Shown piece by piece: positions 35,001 through 48,094 of a DNA stretch of 64,000 nucleotides. The first letter of the stretch is position 1. Each line of letters begins with the position of its first letter. The position numbers and the translations under genes are program-made. Source of the stretch: Zoroaster sp. YZ-2022 (Eukaryota > Echinodermata > Asteroidea > Forcipulatida > Zoroasteridae); contig CM055821.1 in NCBI GenBank assembly GCA_029582265.1, positions 41,239,004-41,303,003 of the forward strand. Reading direction: 5' to 3'. Below the pieces are notes generated by a model that saw nothing but the letters and a program-made list of their open reading frames with translations, was not told the origin of the DNA and ran no database searches.

Positions 35001-38000
35001 TGGATATTATTTTAAAGGAAGTACATCACTGGTTATTGCTGATTGCTATTACTGAATTATTATTACCTACAGCTAACTGGATGTGACACAGTTAAACAAT
35101 TATTCTGTTATTGTGTTCTTATTTTAAGAAAACTGAAAAAAATATATACACATTTACTAATATTTTCCTAAAAATTATGAAGGGTTTTCACTTTCTCATG
35201 AATTAGACTCCCATTGAGCTCAAACTTTAACACATTCATTGTTAAACGATCTTCATTCAAAGTAAGTAAATATTACCGATAACAGCTGTTATATTTTCCA
35301 TTTGAGAGGACAACGGTCACGATCAACAGGACATGGAATCGAGTGCTAGTTTTAGATTCCTCGGTGACTGAAAATAACACCCACAGGATAAGGTCATAAT
35401 TATCAATGCTGCTGAATAAATGAACCAGTAAGTTTCAGTTACTGTGTTCATCTTAAACAGGACACCGATTCCATGCCCTGTTGAAAGTCTGCTCTGACCG
35501 TGATGTTGTCCCTTTAATATGGACAATTTAACATTAAGCATGCACAATGGAAAAAACGTGAATGCACAACTTATTTTTCTAAATGAGAAATTGTTTCTGT
35601 AAATCTGATTTTTGTTTTATAGAAAAACAAATATTTACATAAACTAAGTTTTCTATATAAACAAAAATAAAAACAATAATAATAAATGGGATAAAAAATA
35701 ATCTGAACCAATCAGGTTTACTCTACCTTGGCAATGCTTTGTAGCTGTGAATATTGGAAATGGAATCAGGCTGAACTCTACATGGTGTTGATGCAGGTAA
35801 AAATACTGTGATGATATTTTCTCATACCTATAAAACAAAACATAACAGCTAATGAAATAATGGTGGATATGATGGACATGGTGCATATTAAAAATCCGTA
35901 CTCATACTCGATACCTGGCATCGATGGTGGAAATTACAACTAATTTACTGGAAATTGTTCTCATAATTATCACGTCTGTATTGTAAACTATCATCACTAT
36001 CTCATAATTATCATGTCTGTTGTAAACATCATCACAATAATCATTGTGCCTTGGCTATATAGGAACTATCAAAAATAATGTGATGGCTAACGAAATTCAT
36101 CATAAGAGTTCAGCATACAACCACACAAAATGTTGCTCTGACTCCACTTGTTGATCTTGTGCAACTGACTTTGATGTTGATGATTGATGGAGCTCATGTA
36201 TACCTGGGAGTTGACCAAGAGATGCTAGGGCACTGTGAATGAAAACAAACATGTTCCATGAATGTTTGGATATGATGTTAAAGGGAAGGTACATCACTGG
36301 TTATTACTTGATTGCAAATTACTGAATTATTTTACCTACAGCTAACTGGATGTGCACAGTTAAACAATTATTCTGCTTATTGTGTTCTTATTTTAAAACT
36401 GAAAAAAAATATATACACATTTACTAATATTTTCCTAAAGAATTATGAAGGGTTTTCACACTTTTCTCATGAATTAGACTCCCCTTGAGCTCAAACTTTA
36501 ACATATTCATTATTAAACGATCTTCATTCAAAGTAGTAAATATTACCGATAACAGCTGTCATGCTGTTGTTCTTTCCATTTGAGGACAACGGTCACGATC
36601 AACAGGACATGGAATCAGGTGCTAGTTTTAGATTACCTCGGTGACTGAAAATAACACCCACAGGATAAGGTCATAATTATCAATGCTGTGAATAAATGAT
36701 CCAGTAAGTTTCAGTTACTGTGTTCATATTAAACAAGGACACCGATTCTATGCCCTGTTGAAAGTCTGCTCTGACCGTGATGTTGTCCCTTTAATATGGA
36801 CAATTTAACATTAAGCATGCACAAGGGAAAACTGGAATGCACAACTAATTTTTTCTAAATGAAATTGTTTCTGTAAATCTGTTTTGTTTTATAGAAAACA
36901 AATATTTACATAAACTAAGTTTTCTATATAAACAAAAATAAAAACAATAATAATAAATGGGATAAAAATAATAATCTGAACCAATCAAGATTTACTCTAC
37001 CTTGGCAATGCTTTGTAGCTGTGAATATTGAAATGGAATCAGGCTGAACTCTACATGGTGTTGATGCAAGTAAAAATACTGGCAGTGATATTTTCTCATA
37101 CCTATAAAACAAAACATAACAGCTAATGAAATAATGGTGGATATGATGGACATGGTGCATATTAAAAATCGTACTCATACTCGATACCTGGGCATCGATG
37201 GTGAAATTACAACTAATTTACTGAAATTGTTCTCATAATTATCACGTCTGTGTAAACATCATCACTATCTCATAATTATCATGTCTGTGTTGTAAACATC
37301 ATCACAATAATCATTGTGCCTTGGCTATATAGGAACTATCAAAAATAATGTGATGGCTAACGAAATTCATCATAAGAGTTCAGCATACAACCACAAAAAT
37401 GTTGCTCTGACTCCACTTGTTGATCTTGTGCAACTGACTTTGATGTTGATGATTGATGGACTCATGTATACCTGGGAGTTGACCAAGAGATGCTAGGGCA
37501 CTGTGGAATGAAAACAAACATGTTCATGAGATGTTTGGATATGATGTTAAAGGGAAGGTACATCACTGGTTATTACTTGATTGCACAATTACTGAATTAT
37601 TTATTACCTACAGCTAACTGGATATGACACAGTTAAACAATTATTCTGCTTATTGTGTTCTTATTTTAAAGAAAACTGAAAAAAAATATATACACATTTA
37701 CTAATATTTTCCTAAAGAATTATGAAGGGTTTTCACACTTTTCTCATGAATTAGACTCCCCATTGAGCTCAAACTTTAACATATTCATTATTAAACGATC
37801 TTCATTCAAAGTAAGTAAATATTACCGATAACAGCTGTCATGCTGTTGTTCTTTCCATTTGAGAGGACAACGGTCACGATCAACAGGACATGGAATCAGT
37901 GCTAGTTTTAGATTACCTCGGTGACTGAAAATAACACCCACAGGATAAGGTCATAATTATCAATGCTGCTGAATAAATGATCCAGTAAGTTTCAGTTACT

Positions 38001-38735
38001 GTGTTCATATTAAACAGGACACCGATTCTATGCCCTGTTGAAAGTCTGCTCTGACCGTGATGTTGTCCCTTTAATATGGACAATTTAACATTAAGCATGC
38101 ACAGGGGAAAAACTGGAATGCACAACTTAATTTTTCTAAATGAGAAATTGTTTCTGTAAATCTGATTTTGTTTATAGAAAAACAAATATTTACATAAACT
38201 AAGTTTTCTATATAAACAAAATAAAAACAATAATAATAAATGGGATAAAAATAATAATCTGAACCAATCAAGATTTACTCTACCTTAGCAATGCTTTGTA
38301 GCTGTGAATATTGGAAATGGAATCAGGCTGAACTCTACATGGTGTTGATGCAAGTAAAATACTGGCAGTGATGTTTTCTCATACCTATAAAACAAAACAT
38401 AACAGCTAATGAAATAATGGTGGATATGATGGACATGTGCATATTAAAATCCGTACTCGTACTCGTGCTCGTGCTCGTGCTCGTGCTCGGGCTCGAGCTC
38501 AGGCTCGTGCTCGGGCTCGTGCTCGATACCTGGCCATCGATGGTGGAAATTACAACTAATTCACTGGAAATTGTTCTCATAATTATCACGTCTGTATAAA
38601 ACATCATCACTATCTCATAATTACCATATCTGTATTAAACATCATCACAATAATCATTGTGCCTTGGCTATAGGAACTATCAAAATAATGTGATGGCTAA
38701 TAGAAATTCATCATAAGAGTTCAGCATACAGCCAC
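35001..38735. repeat. Tandem array, three 1.27-kb units
   Basis: Units start near 35001, 36269 and 37538; the anchor 'acatcactggttatt' lies at 35023, 36291 and 37560, giving a period of about 1268 bp. The third unit stops about 95 bp short. Each unit holds an internal inverted repeat (arms 'caacaggacatggaatc' and 'gattccatgccctgttg'-like, about 35330 and 35465). Differences are mostly one- to few-base indels. No exon with conserved frame is seen, so I treat it as a non-coding macrosatellite or a recently amplified element. Confidence 0.93.
38453..38527. repeat. (GCTCGT)n-type expansion within unit 3
   Basis: Where units 1 and 2 read 'cgtactcatactcgatacc' (about 35898 and 37170), unit 3 has about 75 bp of ctcgtg/ctcggg/ctcgag hexamer variants. 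This is a unit-specific expansion that arose after array formation. Confidence 0.9.
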
Positions 38736-39214
38736 AGCCTACGAGTATATTATATTATCAAACAATATTTCTCTTTTATTACTCTTACCTGTCCAACAAT
38801 AATCCTACAATGCGACATTCATGGTATTCATGGTCCATCACGTTCAACAGTCAATTCCTAGTGTTTGCCATCATTTGAGGTTGCTGGCCCGGCAATGGTC
38901 GCCAGGCATGCGTCGTATTGCCGTATACGGTGAGCCTTTCTTCGCCCAGCCTTGGTCGAAATTCTGGCGTTGATTTTGACGGATGGCCTCCCAAACTGAA
39001 CAGTTTTGTCACTTTTTATTGGCGTTGATATGATGAAGGGCTCTGACGATTTTCGAATGAAGGCGTCATTGTTGTTTCCAAAACTAAACTCGTGGCAGTA
39101 TCATAATTCAAAATACCCGACACGAAAGCACCACAGTGGTCGAGACCTGCTTTACATTTCCACGCGAAGTGTTGACATAATTATGGCCTAACCGGCGGGC
39201 TCACCCTCGGCGCT
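38736..39214. other. No recognised gene
   Basis: GC content rises near 38880-39230. A short open frame at 39006-39191 has no recognisable domain. Confidence 0.3.
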
Positions 39215-41345
39215 TGGCGCGCGCGCCCATGGCTGTACTGGCGGAAATGGGTCAAAAATAATGTTGATGACAATGGGGAAGATCTTTGGAACTTGTATCA
39301 AGAAAAGCGTCGGCACGCTAAGAACCTCATCAGAAGCAAGATTACTGAAATGCGCGTGGATAGGTCTATTGATCTAGCTAAAAGGTCGCAACTGTCGCGA
39401 TTTTTGGAAAACTTTGAAGGCGATAAACAAACAAAGGTGGAATATATTGTCTTAAAGTCCGGTTCTGAGAGGTTACTTCCTATGAAGAAAATGAATCAGA
39501 CAGTATTACATTACTGGAATACCTTGGGTAAAATGAACAGAAGTCTAAATGATGAGGGACGATAAGCATACTATCAATACTAGTGCTTTCGTTAACCGTA
39601 TCAGGAATAGTAATCATGAAACTCATCATCATGATGAAGGTGGTAATGAAAATATATTGTCTGACATTACATTAATTTAGATATCATTAAATATGCCATC
39701 TCAAGTTCAAAAATAATAAGTCACCGGTATCGACATGATTACGAACGAAATTCTGAATAATGGTGGCAGTGTCTTGACATGTCTATTTTATCTATATTTT
39801 ATAGAATAATTTGTCTTGAGACGATTGCATCTGAATGGAATAAAGTATTATCTTCCTATTTTCAAAAAGGTGACCGTAGAGATCTTAATAACTACAGAAG
39901 TTTTCGTTAACATCATGTGTCCAAAATTTCAATCTATGTACTAATTTTATTTCAGCTTCCTTGAACAGGATAACATTCTTTCGGAGGTCAGGATTTAGGT
40001 CATCTCGGCGTTGTGAAGATCACATTTTACTCTCAAAGCATAGCTGCTTGTCTTGCAGAAGGAAGAAGACCTGTTAGCCTTCCTGGACTTCCGTAAGGAT
40101 TTGACACTATTTGGAGAGATGGGTTGTTAAGGGCGGCATGGGACATCGGTTTACAGGGTAAAATTTGGACGGTTATTGATAGTTTTATAATAAAGTTAAG
40201 GGACGAGTTAGAATGGGAAATTGAAACAGACTTTTTGATATTAATGAAGGAGTAAAACAGGATGTGTCTTATCACCTGTGTTATTTTTATTTTATGCGAA
40301 TTTACTAAACTTCTTAAAAAACATGATTTAGGTGTTCGTATTCATAATGTATGTATGGGTGGTTTATTTTGGGCAGATGACGTGGTTTTAATGGCTAACG
40401 ATGAAAATGAATTAAATAAATTACTTGACCTGGCTCTAACTTCTAAAATTTGGAAACTCGACTTTAATCACGAAAATCTAATGTTCTTACTATTGCAGCG
40501 TATCAATAAGAACAAGGTTTGGAATAGGGGAGCACCATATTTCGGAAGTCGAGTCATATAAATACTTAGGTGTGCATATTAGTCGAAGTCTTTCAGACCC
40601 GTCCACATTGAAGAAACTATCAAGAAGGTAATAGGCTTGTGCGTATTAAATCTATTATCGTCAACTTTGATGATTTCGATCGTGTATATTATGGGGATAT
40701 TCTATGGAAAACAATTGCTCTTCCCTCTATTAATTATGCCTGCGCGATTTGGGTTGACTCAAGCAAACAGACACGGACAAAATTGAAAGTGTTGCAAATG
40801 GCGCGCTACATCCTAAGGCCCTAGAAACACACCGAAGGAAGCATTATATGGTGATCAGGATGGGTGCTATCAAGCTTTCTCAAGATGCATTAGAGTAAAA
40901 TATCTTGATCACCTTTTACACATGGATAAGCACCGTTGGAAAATGTCATGTTAAATACTATTCTTAATCTTTCGGAAGCGGTATAATTTTCTCAATAACA
41001 TTCAAAGACATGCTGATTGCAACTTCGATATTATGAATATCCTTGATAACGCTCGCATAGGGGACGTCCGAAAACAAGTCAATGGGTTACATCTTTTAAT
41101 TACGTTATTAATGAAAATTATGTTTCAATTTTGGCATGATGAGATTAATAGGAAGTCATCATAAGGATTACGCATCTATCAAGTGCTGTCCTGGTCTGGA
41201 GAATTGCTTGCGTAAAATAGATTTCCATGGGGCAAGTCTTAGAATTAGGCTTCGCTCAAATACCTTGCCACTCGATCGTAGAACAAGTAGATGGTCTCCG
41301 GACCATGACAGCACTTGCAAAACGTGTTTGAACGTTTTGATAACG
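39215..41345 (+). pseudogene. LINE ORF2 remnant with FWADDVV motif
   Basis: Plus-strand fragments of a non-LTR reverse transcriptase. KRRHAKNLIRSKITEMRVDR (39305) precedes the RT. TGIDMITNEIL (39729), PIFKKGDRRDLNNYR (39855) and LLRAAWDIGLQGKIW (40126) follow in broken frame. The catalytic GLFWADDVVLMANDENELN is at 40360-40415, then YGDILWKTIALPSINYACAI (40690) and a C-terminal zinc-ribbon-like LRSNTLPLDRR...CKTCL (41255-41330). Many frameshifts and a stop-filled palm make it inactive. It is cut on the right by the element at 41391. Confidence 0.85.
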
Positions 41346-41382
41346 ATCCATCGCTGCACGCCGCACGATGGCGCTAGCACGA

Positions 41383-41583
41383 ACCGCTACCGTGTCGTAG
41401 CCACGGGGAGGAGAAGGCTGGCGGCACGTGCTCCTACAAATTTCAGTGCCCCCAGGTTCCCCGAAAAATCTCATAGTGCCCTAAAAATCAGAAAGGAAAC
41501 AAAACATACCCTGCCCCGCACTGAAAAGCAATGCCCTGTGACCCCCCACACTGAAATGTCCTGGCTACGCCGCTGACCGCTCA
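41383..41583. mobile_element. hAT-like short element, imperfect TSD
   Basis: The element at 41391-41575 has ends cgtgtcgtagcca and tggctacgccgctg (imperfect inverted). The flanks accgctac (41383-41390) and accgctca (41576-41583) match at six of eight positions. The interior is C-rich with repeated 'agtgccc' and 'actgaaa' phrases. No ORF. Confidence 0.65.
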
Positions 41584-41663
41584 TCACGAACTGCTACAAT
41601 CACGAACTGCTATATAAAACACAGTATTGGGAACTTCGTACAATCTCCCCGAAAACGAGGAAA

Positions 41664-41830
41664 CCACTACGCATGCGTCGATTTTGATGCGCACAATCAA
41701 CAACAGACCACAGTTTAAGTTGCACATCGATCATCGTGAGTGAACACTCGGGCAGTCTGTTGTTGTATATGCGCGTGCGCATCAAAAATGTGAGCCGCGC
41801 TAGCATTTCAAATCGACGCATGCATTGTGG
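41664..41830. mobile_element. 167-bp TIR element
   Basis: Ends ccactacgcatgcgtcga (41664) and tcgacgcatgcattgtgg (to 41830) are inverted repeats. A second inner pair is 'tgatgcgcac'/'gtgcgcatca' and 'caacaacagac'/'gtctgttgttg'. A related copy spans about 52137-52282. Confidence 0.75.
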
Positions 41831-43090
41831 TTCCCACCCCTGTTTCGGTGAATGTTAAAGTTCCCAAGACTGTGTTTGATAGCGGTTCATTGTGATAGCG
41901 ATTTGTAATTGAGCGGTTTGTGATGGTAACTTTCGTAGCGCCGTCGGATCATGTATCAAAATATACAAACACAGTCTTGAACCAAGACACAGTTTAATTC
42001 GTGCCCGATTATAAAAGAAAAAATCCCAGCTCTGTTTAACTTACTCTGAAGACTCTCTTTATCAACATTCTACAACATCATCCACCACTGCATGGCTTTT
42101 ATTCTACAGGCCTAGTTTGCATTGCTTGTCAGCATTCATAACAGCTTTTTCTCAGATGCTTCTAAAATGGGCACATTGTGATGTGAGAGCATTTTTTATT
42201 TTATTTTATTATTTTGTTTGAGGGGTGAGCAGATCTAGGCCTCTAGATCCGAAACTGAAAACCGTGGAATGAAACATAATACTTGTTATTGTTTTGGTTT
42301 CCTGAAATGTAAACAAAGTAGAAACTGAACAGTAACAAACATATCCACTTTCCTTTGTTTGAGGACACATCTGACTGAGTAATTCGATCTACCAGATCGT
42401 GGATGTTTGGATCGATGCTGGAGGGAGGGGTGGTGCTCTCCTCTCACATCTGGCTCTGAACCATATTAGAAAATGTCCACTTGAAAATGGTTTGAAAGGA
42501 GTTTGGTCGAGCACAGTTCTCATGTGGACCGCGAAGCCTGACACAGTTAGTGATGAATGTGCGAGTCTGTAGCGAGGAGTCTGGGTACTAGGCCTCCGCC
42601 AGAAACGTTCAAACTCACCGCTCAAATGAGCCATTCTGGGTCATGTTTGGCCATTCATGAATTCGAAAAAATCGGTGATTTGAAACACACCTTTACACTC
42701 TTGGGGTTTGGACCTGCATGAGGTTGTATGGTGACTTACAAAATGAATTACCAGACTATTTATAGGGCCTATTACACAAAAAAACTCATAATGAGGTGGG
42801 TTTTGTTGAGCATGTATACACTTGTAATAAATGCATAACAATCAAGAGATAATGTGCAGACAAGCGCACAATAATCCAGAGTACATTGAGGGCGTTTGCA
42901 TGAAGTCAGACAAGGGTTGCAGTGCAAGCTTGTAAACGTCCTTGTTATACAAGTTACAAATGTGTTTTCTGTAATGTATTTCATTCCATGTTTTAAAACA
43001 TGGTTTACCAGATTTTACTGGAATTTATGCCCCTTCTTCAGTCCAAAGTTATTTATCACAATCAAGTATGGTGAAATTAACAATTAATAC
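41831..43090. other. No well-supported gene
   Basis: The minus strand is open at 42389-42634 but shows no recognisable domain or convincing splice context. Otherwise AT-rich unique-looking sequence. Confidence 0.3.
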
Positions 43091-43289
43091 CTCACTGAAG
43101 GTTTCAGGTATGAACAAGAGAACGACTTTTAAAGTTAATTTATTATCTTCTTTCGTATCACGTGTAAAAGCATGCTGCACAAACTTCTCTGGAAGATTCC
43201 ATTCAGACTGTAGGTAGTTTTTCACGGGGACTCGAATTTTGTTTCTTTTCCCAGTGGCGTTTATCCGTCGCAAAGTATATTGAAATTGG
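43091..43289 (-). CDS. Candidate orphan exon
   Basis: A minus-strand open block of about 66 codons. It is bounded upstream by a pyrimidine-rich tract and an acceptor-like ATGCAG (43290-43295), and downstream by donor-like gtatta (43085-43090), or alternatively gtgagg at 43090-43095. The encoded peptide includes NKIRVPVKNYLQSEWNLPEK and KLTLKVVLLFIPETF, a mixture of charged and hydrophobic residues unlike repeat translation. I recognise no domain and found no partner exon. It may be a host exon, a TE fragment or chance. Confidence 0.25.
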
Positions 43290-44555
43290 CTGCATGGACA
43301 TCGTTTCATGAAAAATAAAATAAATAAAATAAAATAAAATAAATAAATAAATAAGAATGCCGACGCGGTCTGAGGTGACACATAGAGACCAGGAACTGGA
43401 AACTTGTTTTGGCTAATAAAAAATTTGTACCTGCCTGATATTTGTTGCAAATTGTGAAGGTTAATCCGTACTGTCTGCTTTGTTGGTTAAATTAGGAATT
43501 TTGGAAAACTTCGTTGACAATTTCATAATGAAAGTCACGAGAATTTACAGGATTGTCATAGTTTTGTTTCTGCTGTAATCAAAACTAGTCAACAACTATA
43601 CATTTGTTTTAAAGAGGACCATAAAAATGAAATAAAATATAGAATCTTTAATATTTCATCTCTTCAGTTTCAGTTGGTATTGTTATTTGTGCATTGTCAG
43701 GGGTTGTATAAATATTTAAACATTTCAAAGTACACGTACATTGTAGTATATGAGTACGAGGGTGTCGGTGGTATTTCGTCTCTGAAAAATGGTTTTGTTA
43801 TATGTGGTAAGAATGCTGGAAGGACTTGAAGAAGTTTATTCAAAACATAAACAATGAGCAGTGGATTTTAAAGATAGTTTTTGCTTTCTGTCCACCAACA
43901 ATCGATAGAATCATCTTTTAACTGGTTAGTGATTGCAAAAATCTTTTTCCAAAAAGCCCTTAAAAGTGGCGGTCGGATACAACATTCTTTCGGTATAGGT
44001 AAGATTACGTTGTTGGTTATATTGAATGAAAAAAGTGGCGGTCGGATACTACGACATTCTACCCTTGAATAGCTTCACGTTACTCGTCATACACTTATGT
44101 TGTAAACTAAAGTAAATGATAATTTCTTTATATTTATGTATTTGAATTAAGCGCTAAAGTTTCTGCAACAGTTTTGTTATTACGCTGACTGGCTATGTTT
44201 TTACATGACTTTAAAACTTGAGGTTGATCATCATGGTCCTTCATGCCGCTACAGTGCTAGTAACTTTAAAGTTATATCGCCCATATCGGCAATGATGACC
44301 CACGAAACAGAAGGAAGACTATATTGAACCCAACTGTCACTTGTGCACGATGTATATTATTAGTATTAACATGTATTTTAGCAGACGACAAAATGGCCAA
44401 CATCTCACTGGATGTGCATACATTCATTGCTCAACATTTCCCAAAATATTGAATGCTTGTCTTAACCTATTCCTTAAGCGCACGGGTAGCGTGATAGGCT
44501 TCTAAGCAATAGGTTCCCGCGGTGGTGGATCGCAGCTTCCAAGTCAATGAATGCA
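43290..44555. other. Mostly unannotated; small MITE relative at 43966-44066
   Basis: An (AAAT)n run at 43308-43354. At 43966-44066, two 'agtggcggtcggatac' termini in the same orientation, sharing 'ggtaagattacgttgttggt' between them, match the right end of the MITE at 18296-18720. This suggests a rearranged copy. No gene seen. Confidence 0.5.
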
Positions 44556-44569
44556 GCTCTGAGTTGTTC

Positions 44570-44850
44570 ACAGTGAGGATCCCATGCAGATCATAGTGAG
44601 GATCGCATGCAGATCTTACAGTGAGGATCTATACCAATAACAGTGAGGATCGCGTAGGGATCCCATACAGATAACGTGAGGATCCCATGCAGATCTACAG
44701 TGAGGATCGCATACAGATAACAGTGAGGATCCCATGCAGATCACGAGTGAGGATCGCCAGATCTTTCTGAGTGAGGATCCTATACCAATAACAGTGAGGA
44801 TCGCGTGAGGAACGCGTGAGGAACGCGTGAGGATAACGTGAGGATCCCAG
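44570..44850. repeat. Degenerate minisatellite (cagtgaggatcccatgcagat)n
   Basis: About eleven imperfect units of 20-28 bp built on 'gtgaggatc' plus 'gcatgcagat' or 'taccaataaca'. It ends in a shorter cgtgaggaa subrepeat at 44808-44840. Non-coding. Confidence 0.9.
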
Positions 44851-45185
44851 TCACACTAATACTTATAAAGTAAATGGACACAAGAAACGGTTTTCTATGG
44901 TGATTACATGGCAGCAAGAACAACACTTTATTCAGAACAATTTATCCTTATAATGGATCTCAACCCTATACAACGCATGTAAAATCAAGTCATGCGCAAA
45001 ACATAATTATGACCTATACATTAATACAGTAAGTAACTGACCAATCAGTGTTGTGAGGACCCTATACATGATATAAACATAGGTGACAAAGGGAATGTTC
45101 CATTGTGTAAAGGTGATAAATATTGCAGGGTGAACTCAGATAGGACTAAATCATGGATCATTACAATATCGTTTCCAATCCTCCT

Positions 45186-45303
45186 TAACTACACTTTCTC
45201 CTGAGGACGATCAGAGCACACTGATCAAACGTTGAGTTATACCTCCAGTTCTTTTCATAACTATTACTACTCAATTGAGCATTTCACATGGTGTCACCGC
45301 AAT
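45186..45303 (+). ncRNA. Hammerhead-like repeat, Penelope-type, copy 2
   Basis: Homologous to 11275-11395. CTGAGGA (45201-45207) fits the CUGANGA core. GATCAG/CTGATC forms a 6-bp helix, then CAAAC (expected GAAAC) and an AC...GT mini-helix around 'gttga'. The G of GAAA is changed, so activity is doubtful. The shared tail 'ctccagttcttttcataact' marks a retroelement end. Confidence 0.5.
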
Positions 45304-47440
45304 TAGTCTTACTTAACTACACTTTACTTGTCTAAACGTTTTGTCGTGAATACCGCGCTGATTGGCCCTTTGGATAAAGCGTGGGCGCGAAACCAGTAAT
45401 ATTTCCCCGTCGAGTTATTTCTCAGTCCTGTTTATTTTCCTGCCAGTAATATTTCCCCGTCTCGAGTTTTTCTCAGTCCTGTTTATTTTGATTCCCGTAT
45501 TTTTCCCTTCCCGAGTTATTTTTCGTCCGTTCCCAAATGAAATTTACGCAAAACAAAACTAACGGTACAAACAACATTCAATTGCAACAAGAAATTCAAA
45601 CGATTTAATTCACAAATACGATGTAGAAGTGTCCCATAAAAAGTATACCGAGATAAAATTACTGTAATGGCAAAACTACTTTATATATGGGAAAGAAATA
45701 TATCTCTAGAAAGGACAGAATGTCCTCTTTGCAATGGTATACAACTTGTGATTTTGACTAGGTGAGTGAACAAATTAGACAGATGTTAAGGGTACTGAAG
45801 CAGGACTGTGACAAGTTTACATATTTGAATAACAAAGGTCCAAAAGCATTTAAAAACCTGCACATTAAACTTTTGAGCTAAGTGCGAAAACAAAGCAGAT
45901 ACATTGTTTTAGGTACATTCTTGTTTTCAGAGAATGTGTTGAAAAACAAAGCATTTGGTATCTGCACTTGCATAGTTGAGTTGTTGTTCAAATATGCAAA
46001 CTATTGTCTGCTCATACACTTATCATCTAGTTCACTCTGTTACTCTGGCTTATCTGACAACATTCTACTAGAGATATATTCTCTTCCATCCTCATATTTC
46101 TATGACAATTGATCTCGGTATACTATGGGGCTTTAACTATTATATTGTGTGTTATTATGATGTCTCAGTCCTGTTTTTTTTCAGCCCCGTAATGTTTTCC
46201 CGTCCGAGTTGTTCTCAGCTCGTTTATTTTCTGACCCTATTATTTCCGTCCCGGTTTTTCTCAGTCCTGTTTATTTCCATGCCCTGTATTATTAGTGGTA
46301 TCGTTCATGTTGATATGCTAAGCATGGCGGCATTTGTCATTGATAGCGTCTCTTAGTTTGGCAAAATGTACGCCCCGCACTTCACAGAAACTCAAGCTCC
46401 AGCATGGTCGAGCATAGACAACACTAGACGTCTGTCTAACTGATGTTTCTTTAACTGTCCATCTTTTGTCCTAAATCTGTTATGATTCCAAAATCACGAA
46501 GCATGACGGACTGCAATATTAATGTTCTACTTTTTCTCCGTCGCGTTAATTATTTCCCGTCTTGTTAATTATTATTCGCTATATTTGGATACAAGAAAAC
46601 TAAACAACTTTACTAATATGGTCATTTTACGATTAAAAATTATTTAAACGTTTCTTAAAATTCATGCTTTTGAGAACAAAAAAAACAAAATTCAAGTCAT
46701 TTGAAACAATACTTTTCTCCACAAACTAATAATCAGTCGGATATCTTTCAGGTCCTGAAATCTTTTCATTCTCAAAACCATTTGAAAATTAGTTGTGTTG
46801 TCCGAATGTATTTGTATTTGTAACTGTTTTATCCTGTGAAATTAATAAATGAAATGATTAATGAAATGTAATAAAATCTCTCCGTCCGTTAATTATTTTC
46901 CGTCCCGTATTAATTCTCACTTTATGTTATTAGTATTCCAAAATTACAAGTATGACGGACTACAATAGTTATGTTCTCAACTTTTCTCCGTCCGTTAAAT
47001 ATTTCCGTCTTGTTCATTATTACTCGCTATTCATTCTCAAAACCATTTGAAAGTCCAGTCAGTCTTTTGTTTTGGGTGCCCTTATAGGGGTGACAAAGTA
47101 TCTCTCTGCCCATAATTGAACACAAATTTTCTGAAATCTGAAATGTATTCATTTTGCATTACACTATATTCCTCCATGTGACATCTTGATTTGGATACAA
47201 GACAATTAAACAACTTTGCTTATACTTGGTAATTTTAGTGGTTGAAAATGCAATTTATATAAACGTTTCGTGAAATGTACAAATTCAGAAAAACGGAGAA
47301 AAAAACTAGTTATTTCAAACAATGTTTTTTCCCTCACAAACTAATAAGTAAAATGTCTTTCAGGTCATGAAACCCACTTATTCGAAAACATTTTGAAAGT
47401 CCAGCGAGTCCTTTGTATTGTCCGAATGTAATCAACTTGC
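45304..47440. repeat. Degenerate repeat tract with 'cccgt(c)ccgttatt' phrases
   Basis: Variants of 'tttccccgtc(t)cgag...ctcagtcctgtttatttt' recur at 45398-45530, 46165-46285, 46537-46570, 46880-46915 and 46985-47010. A separate ~240-bp direct repeat pairs 46570-46815 with 47190-47432 ('tttggatacaaga', 'caaactaataa', 'ttgtccgaatgta'). Nothing coding is recognised. Confidence 0.6.
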
Positions 47441-48094
47441 CTTGGAGAGCAGAACAAAGCGGAACAATCAAACTGTCGCATTTGGATTTCTAAAGACTCT
47501 GGCAGAGTTGGGTAAACATTATAATGGTTTAATCTGTTGGCAACCACCGTTGTAAAGTATCCCCAGATTACACTGTCGATAATTGGTGCCTTTGTGAAGC
47601 CTGTCTGAGTAGAACTCATGCATATTCGTATGACGTATTGGACTTATGTGCATTGACCCGAAAATATGAGCTCATTAAAAGTGGGAGACTATCTGCCGGG
47701 ATCCGGCGGGTTTCGGCGGATATGGAGGTTAGTTAAAGACGGCTTCCTTACCGGTACCACGACCTATAATAGCGAACAGGTTGACTGCAAAAGTCGCGGG
47801 CACCATGTATATACCATATACGACTCTCAATGATCACGTAACAAACATTTCCAAGTCAATCGGTTCTACAATCCCGGCCAAAATAGTTGGGACACGTGAC
47901 AATAAACATACCTCCCTGTCCCCCGCTCCCGCTCCCCCGCTCCCCGCTCCCCACCAATGTTGTTATCTCCAGCCGGAGCACAGACCTTGGAATGAGAGAC
48001 AACATTGTCAGGGGACCAGGGGGCCCAGCGAGATTTGACCGGGATTGTAGCTCCGTAAACTCTCACATATTCGAAAGTTCCTGACACGCAAGGC
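47441..48094. other. No recognised gene
   Basis: A short minus-strand ORF ends here (47365-47619) without a recognisable domain. 47920-47960 is a small cccgctccc repeat. Confidence 0.3.

Noticed and set aside
42389..42634. 81-codon minus-strand ORF
   Set aside because: No recognised domain and no clear splice context. Moderate GC content can keep this length open by chance.
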